From Thunnus maccoyii (lineage: Eukaryota; Chordata; Actinopteri; Scombriformes; Scombridae), in the NCBI RefSeq assembly GCF_910596095.1, contig NC_056536.1:18337291-18401290 (forward strand): 64,000 bases of DNA. Reading direction: 5' to 3'. Below, in pieces: positions 38,101-52,600 of the stretch. The first letter of the stretch is position 1, and every line of letters begins with the position of its first letter. The notes beneath the pieces are model-generated. The model did not search any database. It was not told the origin of the DNA and saw nothing but the letters and a program-made list of their open reading frames with translations. A program made the position numbers and the translations under genes.

Positions 38101-41100
38101 CACCTTGAAGTTGGAGAACTGAATTCAAGAATTTTATTTACTGTCGTTTATTGGATAACTGAGCTGAACTTTTGCTGTCGTAAAAATGGTAAAGGTCAGA
38201 TATTGCTGATGGCGTAATAATGAGAACCACACACTGAAAAGTGATGCTGAACATCGATGCTGACATTTGCCTGCATTGGGGAAAAGGGGGTGGGGGTCTT
38301 GGATGCAGCTCCACCTGCAGTGTTTGTCCAGAGACGATAGTGTTTTACAGCCCCATTGATCTTGCTTCCTCTGTATCGCTCTCATGTTCTGACACTTTAT
38401 GGAAGGGTTCTGTTGCTTTGTAATTCTTCCAAGGAGGATGTTCCTGCCCCAAAGCCAATTTTTATAGCTTGCTGACCATTTCTGGAGAGGTGTTGAGACA
38501 ATTCCAAGGCAGGGAGAAGCACATTTCTGACATTCACTCCTGTTTAGAGGGTTTAGAGAGATGAAGCATGGCAAGTTATGGTAAACACATTGCAATTACA
38601 ACAACTTATAGCGCATAGAAAAACAAACCAAGGCCCTAAACACAAACATGGTCGGTTTAAAAGAGAGAGCGTTTGATGTGGGTCTACAGCATTTGTTGGT
38701 AGCTCAGGGAGAGGCAAAGGCCAGGCATGTTGTGACTGGTAGAGTGATAAATTGTTTGATGTTGGGCTCTACCTCCCTGCCTGCCCTCCCTCACTCTATC
38801 TCCCTCCTTTCCAATTCATTTCTACAGCCCCCCATCTCCATTTTACTGCAGGCTATTGCAAGTTGTAGTCACTGTCTTTGATAGTCTTTCTAATTTTTTC
38901 CAATTTTGGCTTTCTTCGCGTTCACAAACCAAAACAAATCTGCTTGTGGCAAGACGTCCAGCTTTCATCCTGTTTTACACTAAAGCGAGGAGTTGGGAAT
39001 AAAATCTTATGAGCTACACAGAGTATCCTTCAGAAGCACTGCTCATAAATGTAAAGTATATCATGCTGCTTCTTATCTCTTCCCTCAGTTCTCACCTCTA
39101 GAGCACGACAGTTAATCCCTTTGAACCTCATACGAGGTGATTAAATGAATTCATAAAGCAGGTAGCAAATCTCGCCAGGCTAAACCTCCCTTTGATTCGT
39201 TGCGGCATTAATATTGATAATAAGATGTTACGTGTTCATCGCCCCTCCCTCCAGCCCTTTCACTACGTCTAACTCCTTATTTCCAAATCTTCTATTGATC
39301 TCAGGTCCCTCTTATTAAGCCTTCATTTAGTGCTTTGATCATTGAATTGCCTCTTAATTCAAACACACAAACCTGCACGCAACTGTCTGTCAGACGGAGC
39401 ATGAAGAGAGGCGACTGAGAGGCAGACTGCGTGTCTATGGATTAATGAGAGGGCAGCATTGCCCACACTCAGGTACAGCCTCCGAGACTGGTTACTCATC
39501 TACCTGACATATCAAAGACATCCCCTCTCTATTCAAATGTTCCGCTCTAATATCAAAGATGCGCTGTGTATGTCTGATTTAATTGCAACTTGGAACGAGC
39601 CGAGGTGGTTTTAGGTGAAACTGTCCCCCTGAAAGCCCTTCCTGAAAAACACTTCAAAAGGCGAAAGCGCCTTCCGCCTATCATTAGTATCAAAGTCCGT
39701 GCAGTTCCGGAGATCACATTTCACTCTGCCTTTTTCCTTTAACTCCGCTCATAATCATCTATTTGGGTTGAGTCTCTCATGCTCATCTTATCATTATCAG
39801 TAGTAATCACTCACCTCCTAAATACAAAGGTGAAATCAGTCCATTAAAAGTGACCTGACAGGTAAAACTACCTTACTGGATTTTTTTCAGATTCCCTCTC
39901 AGTGTTCGCTGTGCCTCTTGTTACCAGCTTAAGTGAATGTGCGTGGCGCTAGCACACGTTATCAGCTCAAGTCTGAAATTCTGATGAATCTGATCTCATC
40001 ATCGGCAGTAAACTCCAAATCTGGAATATCCATTCAGCCTGGGTTTCTCCAGCTCCGTGAGAGTGCTCTCAGGTGCTCCGACTATTGTACAAATAAAATC
40101 CAAATGTCAGAGGAGAGACGTGGTGAGTGGAGGCCAGCGCTGCCCTGCTTGTCTTCCACTCAGTGATAAGATTGTCTGCTGATAGGTCAGGAGTATGACG
40201 TAGGCGAGAGTTAAGGGGTTACGATGTTGGCTGTCTTGATACTCCAGGTGCACCACACAGCTGGGACTATCTAGGTCAATTAAATTTTTTTCCTTTTAGT
40301 GTTGCCAACATAGGTTTTGTCTACTTGTCTCTTTCTCTTTCTCACAAACATGTACCCACCCACACACATAATCTTTCACATCTATATTTTACTCCAGTAA
40401 TTTCAGAGGTTAACGCCAGGTTAAGTGGTTGACCCTCAGGCTGGACCTCCGAACTGAAGGAGGGATAAGATTTCTATTGATGGACCAAGGGTGGAAAAGG
40501 TCATACATGCATATGTACTTGTCCTTCCAGACACACACCCACACACTCACAAACCACTCTCTCTGATAAGGCCTGTTTATCCTCTCCTGCTTCTTTCATC
40601 ATCATCTCATATCAACCACCCTGGCCCTGCTGCCACTATGATGTTCAATCACTACCCTAGATAGTATTTCAAAATATGATGCTGTCTTTGCAGCCTAGGT
40701 ATTTATTCTTGGTATTTTTTTGTTTATTATTTTGGGGCAATAAGACATGGTGATACATAGGATAATCAGCAGTTGGCATGCTTCAGTAAAACCCTCACTG
40801 ATGGGCTATGATAGCAGGGTGGTCTCACCTTTATTACCATCAGCACCCCTTCCAGTGTTCTGCCATACGTACATTCTCGCATACTACACTGGCCTCTGTT
40901 ATTTTATCTATGAATCACTTCAATAGAGCTGAATTATGCTGAGGTGGAATTTTTATCTACGTGGTCCAAGGGCCAAGAAAAATTCTAACCATCCCCAAAT
41001 CAAATTAAAAGAAAAAACAGTTGGAGCCATGGTTTGACAAGAGCAAGGCGCCTTTCATTAGAATGAGACTGATGTGGAACGACTAGGAGGCTAAGTGCGG

Positions 41101-42757
41101 AACATTCACTCATACGTACGATCATTTACACACACGTACACACATAAATACACACTGATATCATGGAAACAGTTGGTCAATGGCAACTGCATGGTGTTCT
41201 GTTGATGTCTATCAAGAATGTCTGAACATTTCTTTCCTTTTTCAATATCCATCTTCACTTTCGACATAATTATCCATTTGACAAATGAAGTCGGCAAAAA
41301 AAGCGCAATTCCACTCTAATGCTGTTTTGGCTCCAATGGTGCAGCTAATAGAGAAAGGCTGGTTGGCAGTAGGACATGCACATCATATCATGGCCTTAAC
41401 TACAATGTTTGTTTTCTAAAACTCTAAATTACTGGCCCTCCTTATCCCCCCATAGAGAAGGCATTTATTTTTCTTTGGTGCTACCTACGTACAGTATATC
41501 TTTTTTCCCTTCCAATGCGTCTGTAACTAATCACTGTATTTGAATAGGAACCAAAAGAAGGCACTTAAGGGTCTTTGCAGAAAGAGGCTTAGATCTCTTT
41601 TACTGGTGTCAGGACCTCAGCAAGGCCTATTGAAACAGTTACCTCTGGAAAAGTAGCTATTGAAATGGTCCCCGGTGACCAGCTTGTGCAATAGCGGAAA
41701 CTGAAAAGGGATTAAAGTACCAGACCTATCATCCTCCGAGGGACAATGAATGGGCAGCATACAGGCCTCTTTATGAATGAAAATCTGACATGTCTTTAAA
41801 GTAGTTCACTTAATTTATGTCTTATCAAATTACTAGCTCAAACAGCAAATTTAACTCATTTATCTTGAAATAAGAATTAATGTTGGAGCCATAGGGTTGT
41901 AATCTACACAGATCAACTCTGTGAAACCTATATTGAGACATCATGTGGCACAGTTCGAGTCTGTTTGAAAGAGTTTTGACTGTGGTTTGAGAGGCATGAC
42001 TAAATAGCACCACAATAGCTTGGATAACGATCAGTTCATTTTGTATTCTAGTATGCCGATCTATGTGTATATGCGGGTGTGTGTTGTTTTGTTTGTGTTG
42101 ATAAATATGAGCTCTATAAGAGTTCTAAACTGGGCTGAGTGTGAGATTTGGCAGGCACGGGTTGGGTTGTGTGGTTTGACACTGCACAGTAATAAGACTT
42201 AGACATGTCGACATAAGTATCAGTTGTCAGAGGGAGTTTGCTGGGAGCCCTCGTCCATTACCATCTGGATGATAGTGGTTTGGAAAGGCAGGCAGCGCTC
42301 TATATCACAATTTCAATATCCTGGCAGCGATGGAACAACTCAGCCAGATGCAGGCTGCTTAGCATAAGGCTGAAATGTCAGGAAAATGTCACCTGTAGAG
42401 CAATGGTGTGAGGAGAAGGATGCCAATGAGTAACTTTTAACGTGTGCGTGTGTTTAATAAAAGTGGGTGGTCTCGAGCCGTGAAGACCAAATCTGTGTTT
42501 AAACTGTGCTTCCAGCTCATGACCTTGAGAGTTACTTTGTTGGACTGAATGTTATTTATTTGGACATCTTATACACACTCACAAATGACCATTAGGTGCT
42601 GTGTTTAATAAACAAACTGATTGGATTGCTTGTGAGAATGTGTGTGGTTTCTCTCCCTCGCTGTCCTCAAGGCCCCTCAGAACAGGCCTAATTTACCCCA
42701 AGGACATGGAAAATAGCACACATTCACACATGTGCACATACATATAGTATACACCTT

Positions 42758-42791
<34 letters not shown>

Positions 42792-45335
42792 AACATGCTC
42801 ACATGCACACAAGCAAATATACTTTCACACTGCACTTGTTGACCCAATCTCAGTCTCATTCAATTCAGTCTTTACTCACTCATCAGAGCTCCCAGGATTG
42901 GTTAAGGTTTCAGAGTGTGCTTTGGGCCAATAGCAACCACAATGAAGGGAATAGAATATTGTTATTTGCATACTGCCCCAACAGTAACCCCGAAGCAAGA
43001 ACTCGAGGATGAAGTCATATCGGAGCTCAATCCAAGAAACGTAGAATAAAGCAAAAGGGAAAACTCTTATGAGATTTGTAAATTTTTTGTATATGTACTT
43101 ATATTTCATTTTTCACTTTTACATTTTGTTCTCTCCCTTTTGATCTCTGTGTTTCTCTCCTAGGCGTATCTCAGGGAATCAGCTGAGGTATATCTCAGGC
43201 CATGCTCTCCAGGGTCTCCACAACCTCAAAGTTCTGTAAGTAACCTCCTCATCCTTCCCTTTCTCTCTCCATATCCTACTCTGGTGGTTCAGTCCTCATC
43301 TCAGGTGGGTTGTTCCAATCTAGCCTTTTGAGTGGAAGGAGTTGTGCTCCCGCCTTGAATAAAACACACAGGCCACGCATCATTAACTGCAGTTAAAGTT
43401 TATGGGCTGGGGGAGACCTGCCTTGCAGTTCCTTCATTTCTGAACAAGCCCTGTTTCAGTGGCAAGCATGCACACACACACACACAAACACACACATACA
43501 GACATACACACCCTCACAGGTGTAATGCAGGGACCTCCCAGTCTCACCACCCACCAAGATTACAGCAAGTGACAAAAAATTCACTTAAAAACGCCAATTG
43601 AAGCTGTTCTCTTAACACCCCATTTCTCATAGTGTGTTCATAGCCTTATGATGCATGGCCACCAACTGTTCGCGCCGCCATGAAGTATTAAATCACAAAA
43701 AAGTGCAAAGCAACCATAAAAACCATAGTACCTTCTGACTCATGAGTGCGGCATCTAATGAGTTGAGGCCATATTTCTAGTGGGTGCGAGACAAGGGTAT
43801 TAAGGAGGTTTTTAATAAGCCTTGGCAACCAACTCAATTCCTTTTGGACCCTTAGCTGAGAACGTTTGAGAAGCCCTGCCACAGAATATAAACGTAGCTA
43901 GAGAATTGTGGTTTGTAATTTGAGGGAATCTGGGGAATTACCAGGAACACAAGTTGATCCTCTTTCACCTTGTGTTGTGAAACTCACCAAGACAGAATGA
44001 GTGAACCAGCCATGAATCCTGGGCTATTATGTCATTACTGCGGAAGGACACACATATTCTGAATTCATGCACGTCTGCAAGCATTCATGCTTCACACTAT
44101 AACATCCGAGCAAACTTTGGACGGTCTCTTTGACCTCAGAGCAGCTGAGCTGTCGGTTTCCTTCCTCAATGTATTAGTTAAAGTCAGGCCGTGTCAAACA
44201 TAAATGGACCGCTGACCTTGTGTAGGGTAACCGCAAAGTCTCTGCTGACATATACGCACACACATACACACACAGAAGGTTATGAACCCAGAGTGGAGTA
44301 CAGCGAAGCTTCCCATAGGGAATTTTTTTTAAAACAGGAAAAGACTCAATTTGATGTATTTATCATGGCATCATCATCCCAATGGAAACATTTCACTGAT
44401 CTTCTCAAAACCTGAGCTGCACTATTTATACACTGAAGCAATCATCGAATTCGACACAGGGGATTATTGTGAAATACACTATCCTAAAAAAACATGTGAC
44501 GTGTAAATAAATCTAAAAAAATATGCTCTTTACATCTTGAGACCTCCAGAATGTAATTTATAGCTATATAAATGAGGGGATAAATAAAGAAATACAAGGC
44601 TCAAATATATTACAAGTCTTTTGCACATTATCTCAGACATGCAAGAGAGACATCAAGGTTGCGTCACACTCACAAAGACTAAAGATAGAGAATGCTTCTA
44701 TTATAATAACTTTACTGTAAACTCAGATTAACTATTGTGACAAGGCCTTACGCTCACAGACTCACAAAGACTGTTCTGACTGCTGTGGCACCATGATGCC
44801 ATGATAAAGGCACAGAACGGCGCTGCTCAGTGCAACACACTGCAGACTCTAAGCCTTGTGCGCTAATATCAGACGACTGGTCACGATAAAAACTTTAAAG
44901 ACAGAGAAAGCGAGGGAGGGAGAGGAAAGAGAGAGGGCTATTGTTTGCTCCCCACTTCCTCCTCGCTTTTTTGCTCCATTCTTCTGAGAATGACATCAGC
45001 AGGCCACCCAAGGAGCTTCTCTTTCTCTTTTCCTCTACCCTTCATTCTCTGCTTCTCTTCAAGCTTTCACTGGCCCTTTCCTTCTTGTGTCAGATTTCCC
45101 TCACTATGGAATTATTTGTTCTGCTTGATGTGCCCTCACGCACGCCACATACACTCTATCACCTATAAACCTATATTTAACTTTACTAATATGCCTATGA
45201 ATAATTTGTATGTGCCTTTCAGAATGCTACAAAATAACCAACTGGAGAGACTTCCTGATGATGCGCCATGGGACCTTCCCAACCTGCTGTCCCTGTGAGT
45301 CCCTCTCTCCTACACACACACACACACGCACACAC

Positions 45336-45371
<36 letters not shown>

Positions 45372-46615
45372 CCTAATCATGCTAGTCTACCTCATACAGC
45401 AGGGAATGAAACATCCCCCTGGCCACCCACCCACACATCTCAACTCTAACCGCAATGCAGGTATAGAGTACCACTGACATATTACAGACCATACCCCAAC
45501 GTCGGCTGTAATAGTTCTGCATTCAGAGCTGTACTGCCTGACGGTAGGAGTCACAGCCTGATTGTGTCAGTGCAGTTCATGGTAGCATCTGGAAGCCATG
45601 AGGGAAACAGCAGACACTGCAGGCCAGGGAGAGCATCTCCAATGAGCTGTGAAACAACCCCATTTTCCATCAATTCCCCCTCTCTTCCTCCTCCGCTCCT
45701 CTCCTCCGCTCTTCTCCCACCACCCACACCGCTATCCCCCTGGCTAATGAGAGTGTTTGGTGGCTTAATTGTCTCATCTGTGGGGTCAGTGTATATGTGT
45801 GCGTCAGCGTGCATGTTTGGGTGAGTGCATGTGGACCACCTCATCTGTAATTCCTCACCCTGACCCGTCTCTCCCAACTTTGTACCGCACACATACTCCA
45901 CATCCCAGCTTTCCAAATTAATAATTATTTGTAAATATCCATAAAGCCATTTCCTTCATCACACAAACACAAATGGCTGGAGTTGTAACATAGGAGGGGC
46001 GTGCACATGTTACTCCTCTACCACCTACGACGTTTCCCCGTCTGGTATAAAGCAGGCGTGTGCTCCCTCAATATAGTCACCAAGCGTGCACACACACACA
46101 CACATCTGTACACATTGTACAGGCAGACACTCTGGCTCAGTTTGTCCTTGTTTGAGTGAGGTAAGTCAGACTTCACAATTTTCTGTCACAATGATTCTTA
46201 TGTCTCTGTCTTCATTCTGTGTGTATGTGTGTGTGGTCTTCTCTCAATTGCTTCCCATAGAGATGGTCTCAAGTAATGAAAAAATACACACACACACATA
46301 CACACACAGAGCTAGTGTATAGAGACGTACCTTGTCATTACAGTAATGATAAGCCCGGCAGAGAAAGATTACTTGAAAGGCTTTGGAGAGTGAAGCTTGT
46401 CGGCGCCTCTCACTGACATAAAACACACCAGGTAGAAAGAAAAAAGGAGAGACAGCCTCTGAGTCAGCACATGGGTTTTAAATCGGTATAAATGTATAAA
46501 GGAGGCTTTCATCCAAAATAAATCATCACTTAATCTCAGACAAGAATCCTTTTGTCAGTGCAGAACTGAAACAGAGTCAAGAAATTTGTCTCACCATTTG
46601 GAACAGGCTAATTAC

Positions 46616-46656
<41 letters not shown>

Positions 46657-49600
46657 TGAGTGCTGTTGTTTAGTTGGATGCAATCATCTGAAGGCAGATG
46701 TGTTTTGGGTCCCAGCCCACAGGTTAAGCGGCTTAATCACCGCTGATGAGTTCCACAAGCAACACTAAATCTGTTTTTATAGATTTGACTCGATGGCAGT
46801 GAAATGTGCTCCTCCAACTTCCCTGTTGTACAAAATTTTGGCCATCTGGAGAATTGAACCAGTGGAGGCAGGTCCACAGATCGCTTGGATCATTTAAGAG
46901 AACTTTCTTTTGCTGTCTCTATTTCTCTCTCCCATATTCATACCTCAGACTTTGATGTGATGAACAGGAAATAGTTGCTGCTTTATTGGCTTCTGTGGAA
47001 CATTCCTGGTTCTGTCTGGACCTTCTGGAGACCTGGCAGGTCCACCTAGAGGAGCAATTATTATTTTGCCCTGGAGAACAGACCAGAAAGTTGAACAGTC
47101 TTCCGTAGCTTTCATCCTGTGATTTGGGTCAGGGACAAACAATGTCCATGGTTAGAGTACACAGGATGCACAAGGACGATGTTTAGCGCCGAAAAAAATT
47201 GTGCTCAGGAAGTGGACAAGATGAAAATTTCTTGAAGCTGTTTGTGTGTGCGCACACACACACATTCATGTGTATTTACATGTATGCTTGAGGGTGTTTC
47301 TCTGTGTGCCTGTGTGTGAGCATCTGCCAGTGTACACAGTTGCCTCTCCTGATGGAAAATTTCCCTGGGGAGAAAAGCTCGGAGTTCAGAGTTCAAGTTC
47401 AGATTTCACTTTGATGATGCTGTTTGTTTGGTGAAGCCTCCGAGGGGTGAGGAGGCTGAGGAGGAGCTGCAGCGCAAGAATCAAAGTACCACAGTGGAAG
47501 ATTGATAAGGGGGATGTTTGAAAGACGAACAAGAGTTAAGGAGTGAGATGCAAAGAGGTTCGCAGCAGCTGGGAGTGCATCAATGAAGATATAAGAAACA
47601 AAATGTGATTGTGAGAGAGGCCGGAGGGAGGAAACAGAGATTAATGAATGAGTGTGTGGGACCAAAGAAAGAAGAATAGCAGGAGGAAGTGGTCTCAGCT
47701 TGTCAACTCTGCCCTTAGGGGATCATTCATCACTATGGACAGTGTGTATGCATGTGTGCATTTACGTGGGGTGTGTGTCACACTCTTGCCTGTGGATTGA
47801 GGACACCAAGAGGAGGGACAAAGGTTTGTTAGGTTTTGTATGGTCGAAGAGATGAAAGTGTGTGCATGAGAGCACATGTGTGTGTGTCCGGTGTCACAAA
47901 TTCATCAGTTGAAAGTGCTTGTGTTTGTGTCTGAGCAGTGGATACATCTGAACTAATGGCAACGGCGAGAATCCAATGAAAATAGTGAAGGAGGGAGGAA
48001 CAGCTGAAGATGCATCTTTAACTGTTCCTCCCTCCGTCTGTCTTTTCCTTTTTCCAGACACTGAGAGAGGAACACTTTACACAACATAAATAAAGTGAGG
48101 TAGAATAAAACAGGCTTGGCAAAACCGTTCCTACACGTTTGAGTCTGTGTTTTTCTCATCTTACATTTCATACATGTCTGTGCTGGTGAAGCTAGACATG
48201 GCTTATTTAGCATGGGAATAAATCATAATGAGGAGCTTCTAAAAAGCTGCAGCAAAGATGAAAGGAGGAGAATAAAGGATGTGTAATGCTCATAATAACC
48301 TTCCTGTAAGCCAAAGTGTTTCAATGCCACGACACACAACCGCTAACACACACACAAGCACGGATGCACATAAGCAAACATACTGTACTTAAACTTGGTG
48401 ATTATCTCGCTAAGCTTAGTTCCTCTCACCCCTCAGGCGTCTAGATGCTAACCTGTTGTCTGAGGTTCCGGCTGGGGCCTTTAGAGGGGTTCACTCTCTA
48501 AGACACCTGTGGTTGGATGACAACTCCCTAACAGAGATCCCGGTGACAGCGCTGGACTCTCTGCCATCCCTGCAGGCCATGACACTGGCCCTCAATCAGA
48601 TCACACATATCCCAGATTATGCATTCACCAACCTCTCCGCCCTTGTCGTACTGTAAGTGACATCTTGATTTGTTTACTTTAAACTCTCCTGGGTTTGGGT
48701 TTCTCAGCTTACCAGGGAAATTATTTGTTCCGTTGATTTAGGCGGTGATGATTGCTGTGTGGAAATGGTTTTTTTTGAGAGCGTAATTTCTGATTTGTTG
48801 AAAAATATTTGTGGCCTTTTTCCAGGCATCTCCATAATAACCAGATCAAGAGCATGGGCGCGAGATGTTTTGAAGGTTTACATAGTCTGGAGACACTGTG
48901 AGTATCACACACACACACACACACATGCACACACAAATTCCCAAAATGATTTCATTTCATAGGCCCAAATGACTACCTCCTCTGTTTCCCCAAACACTGA
49001 CGCAGGCTTTGTAATGACAAAGTATCAGCAAGTATCAACATCCAATCCGTATAGTCATGTTTACAACAATCACATTGCCTTAGAATAACCCTAAGATATA
49101 TAAGGATCTCCCAGAAATATAACCTCAGAAAGGTAATATAACCAAGGGCCATCAATTTACTCACATTGTGTGTCTGCCTCGTTTCTTTTTCTGTGTGTCA
49201 AAGTGTTTGGATACTTGGAACACCTGAAATTAATGTGTTTCTATAAATCTCAGGTATTAAGTGTGCCAAAGAATAATAAAGTGCAGCGCTAAATCGTAAA
49301 GTCATAATGATTAATGTCCTGGTAATTTCAGCAGGTGCTTGAAGGTTTCTCAGAACCACAACCAACAAATGAACGACAGGAATGTGAAGATGAAAAGTTG
49401 CTCTTTGATTACCTTGAAGTGACATCAACAGATTCCTCTGTGTTTTGTAAAAAGTAATTACTAAGCAGCGCTGGGGTCAAATATAGCTCAGCATGGCTAC
49501 AGGAGGGTACGTGTTGTAACTTCAATAACTAGATCCTAACCACACACCAATATGGAAACCACAGAAAACTGACAGTCTTATGAAGGAGGTGGAAAGAGAA

Positions 49601-52600
49601 AGCGAGAGAAATTGCGAGAGCACGACTGTGTCTCCTGCAAAATTCATGGTGGTCTGATGAAAATACTCTTTCTGGTATGCTGCTTAACAACCTGTTGAAG
49701 TGTAAAAAATTATGCATTACTTTTTATGAGCATGTGTGTGGGCATACACATGTGTGTGCATAAGCAAGTACTTCTGCGTGTGCTCTCACAGAGTATAGCC
49801 AGCTTAACACTCAACTTAAAAGTCATTACCCTTGCTAGGAAATGTACGGTGTAAGTCCGGAAGCCACGCTTGATGGGATGAAGGGAAACGTAGAGAATGA
49901 AAAAAAGAGGGATGGAGCTCTCTGGACCAGAATAGTGTGTGTTAAAGTGCTGTGGCCGTCAGTGGTTGGGAGAGACGTATGATTCAGCAGGATAAGATGA
50001 CAGGTGTCATTGACGTGGGGATTGTGCGGGTATGAGGTGTTAATCTCTCACAGCGGCATTGCTTATGAGAAATACTGATGGATATACTGTATGCATGTAC
50101 TGTATTGACCATGTAAGGGAATTCTATACTATATGAATGTGCTGACCATGTAAAGGATTCTTTCCATGGCCTCACCCCTATATGACCCTCTCAGAATATG
50201 TGCCTCTTATCATGAACATAAGAAACATAAGGAAGGGGTAAATTTGGAATAGTGAAACATGTCTGAATAGGGATGTAGGGAGGACTTTAAGAATTCTATC
50301 AAAATGAACCGTGCAGAATATTCGAAGAGACTGTATTCAACATACTGTTCTGCTTCCCGGCCGTAATAAATTCTGGGTTGAACTCAAGTTCTTTGTCTTT
50401 ATAATCATCGCAATTGAAGAAAACCCTACAATATGAGAGACCATCTGCATCAGCACCACCCTCCCCAACCCCCAGTGTGTATTATAAAATCATTACTACG
50501 AGGAGCCGTCCAGCGGACTGCTGGAAAACGCAACAGCAAGACAGAGCAGATAGAGACAGACATTTCACAACATCCACTGAAACTTGGGGAAAACACGCAT
50601 ACTGTACATATCTTGAAAGAAGCACTTAATCAAAGGCATTTTTGCTGTCTTACTTGAAAAGAATAAAAACAAATCCAGTTGACTTTGACTTAGTATGTCT
50701 AGATATCCTATGACCTGGATGGCTAAGAATCTTCAAAGACAACATAGATAATATGCGTGCATACCCAGACACATGTCTTAATATGGGAAAGGACATACTC
50801 GTATGTATGCACAAACATACACTCTTTCATCAGTTCAGTACTGTACAGTACATACTGATAGACAGACAAGACGTACAGTAAAAAAAAAAAAAAACTTTCC
50901 CTGACACCTGCGTATGAGCTGTGTCGACTATAGCAACGGTTGTTATGATACTGTGTTTCCTGGGAAACTAATCAGAGACAGACCTAAATAATCAGGTCAG
51001 AGCAGCAAAGGTCAATGGTCAAATCCAAACTTCACACTCTAGCTGTCTCTGAGAGTGGAGAGTAAATGACTATGCATACATATGCAATCAGACACAGTTT
51101 CTTACACACGAAAAATTATGTATGGATGAATTATGATTTCCATTCCAGGAAAACAAAACCTCCATCATGCCATTTCAAAATCTTATTTTATCATGACTGT
51201 TTATCTCTCTCTCTCTCTCTCAGGGATTTAAACTACAATGATCTCCAGGAGTTCCCTGTGGCCATCAGGACACTGAGTAAGCTTCAGGAATTGTGAGTGC
51301 ACACGCACACACACACTAACACACACACACGAAAACACACCTGCCCAACATGACTATCATGGTTGCGTTATCCCAAGTAATCCCGTTAAGTGATTTTAAT
51401 GTGGCACTCGGATACAATCTCTCTCGCCCTAAGCAGGTGCTGGCTACACACCCACACACCCCCTCGCCTGCACATACACACCGGCACCCGAGCACGTACA
51501 CACAAACTATGTTTTCCCTCAGCTTCAGCAGATGTTCCGCAGCGTGCATATGTGTCACAGATACAGCGTATGTGTGCGTGTTTACATCTCATGTATCCAA
51601 AAATGTTTTTCAGCTGTGCAATGGCAGGTGCAACATGAGGACATATGACTTGCCTCTCGCACACAAACACACTCTATACCCCACCAGACGCACACGCACA
51701 CACACAAAATCAGAAACATATAGACTGTCTGACTTACAGTATGTTTTTCTATTTGCAGGGGCTTCCATAACAACAATATCAAAGCCATCCCTGAGAGGGC
51801 CTTCGTGGGAAACCCTCTGCTCCAAACCATGTGAGCTTAATACTTATCCTTGATTCTGTAACATGCACATATTAGATAAACACATAATTGCTATTTCATG
51901 TCAACATCAAATATAACACAACTCATTCCTAAAAGCAAATTCATCAGAATATGTCCAAAATAATTATTCTCTTTCTTTCTTGCAGTCATTTCTATGAGAA
52001 CCCTATCCAGTTTGTGGGAAAATCCGCTTTCCAGTTCTTACCTAAGCTGCACACACTGTAAGTATGTGGTCAGTAGAAACCATTCCACTAAGTTAGCCCA
52101 AACACTGTTTAAATCATTCTCTGTCCCTAGCAGTGAGAGTGGACATGTGTAATGGCCTACTGAATGATGTTGTGTTAGCGTATTGCTGTGCTGTGTGCTG
52201 TTGTGGTAAGAGAGAGTGTGTTGTAAGAACATGTTGAATGGAGTGACTTATGATGTCTAGTGAGACAGCCAAAACAGCCTGTGTTGATGTTGGAGGAAAA
52301 GTGTGATGGCTGAAATGAGCTGTTAGACAAGGTCTATGTGCACATGCATGTGTGTGTCTGTGTGTGTGTTTGTGTGTGTGAGAGAGAGAGTTTTATGACA
52401 CTTTTCTCCCTGTTCTGCTGCAGTTCCCTTAACGGAGCAACCCAAATTCGCGAGTTTCCCGATCTGAAAGGAACCACCAGCCTGGAAATTTTGTAAGTGT
52501 TTCCCCCCGCCCACCACACACGCATAGGATTATTTAATCAAGTAAGGCTTCACCACATACAGCAACAAAGAATGTGAAAAGAGTCGACACTGAGGTTGAG

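Larger units (their letters stand above)
45295..48436 (+). other. lgr6: lgr6 intron 4 (3.1 kb)
   Basis: Bounded by GTGAGT and CCTCAG. Contains two CA microsatellites listed separately and TG-rich stretches at 47.25-47.3 and 47.75-47.93 kb. No gene seen. Confidence 0.85.
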
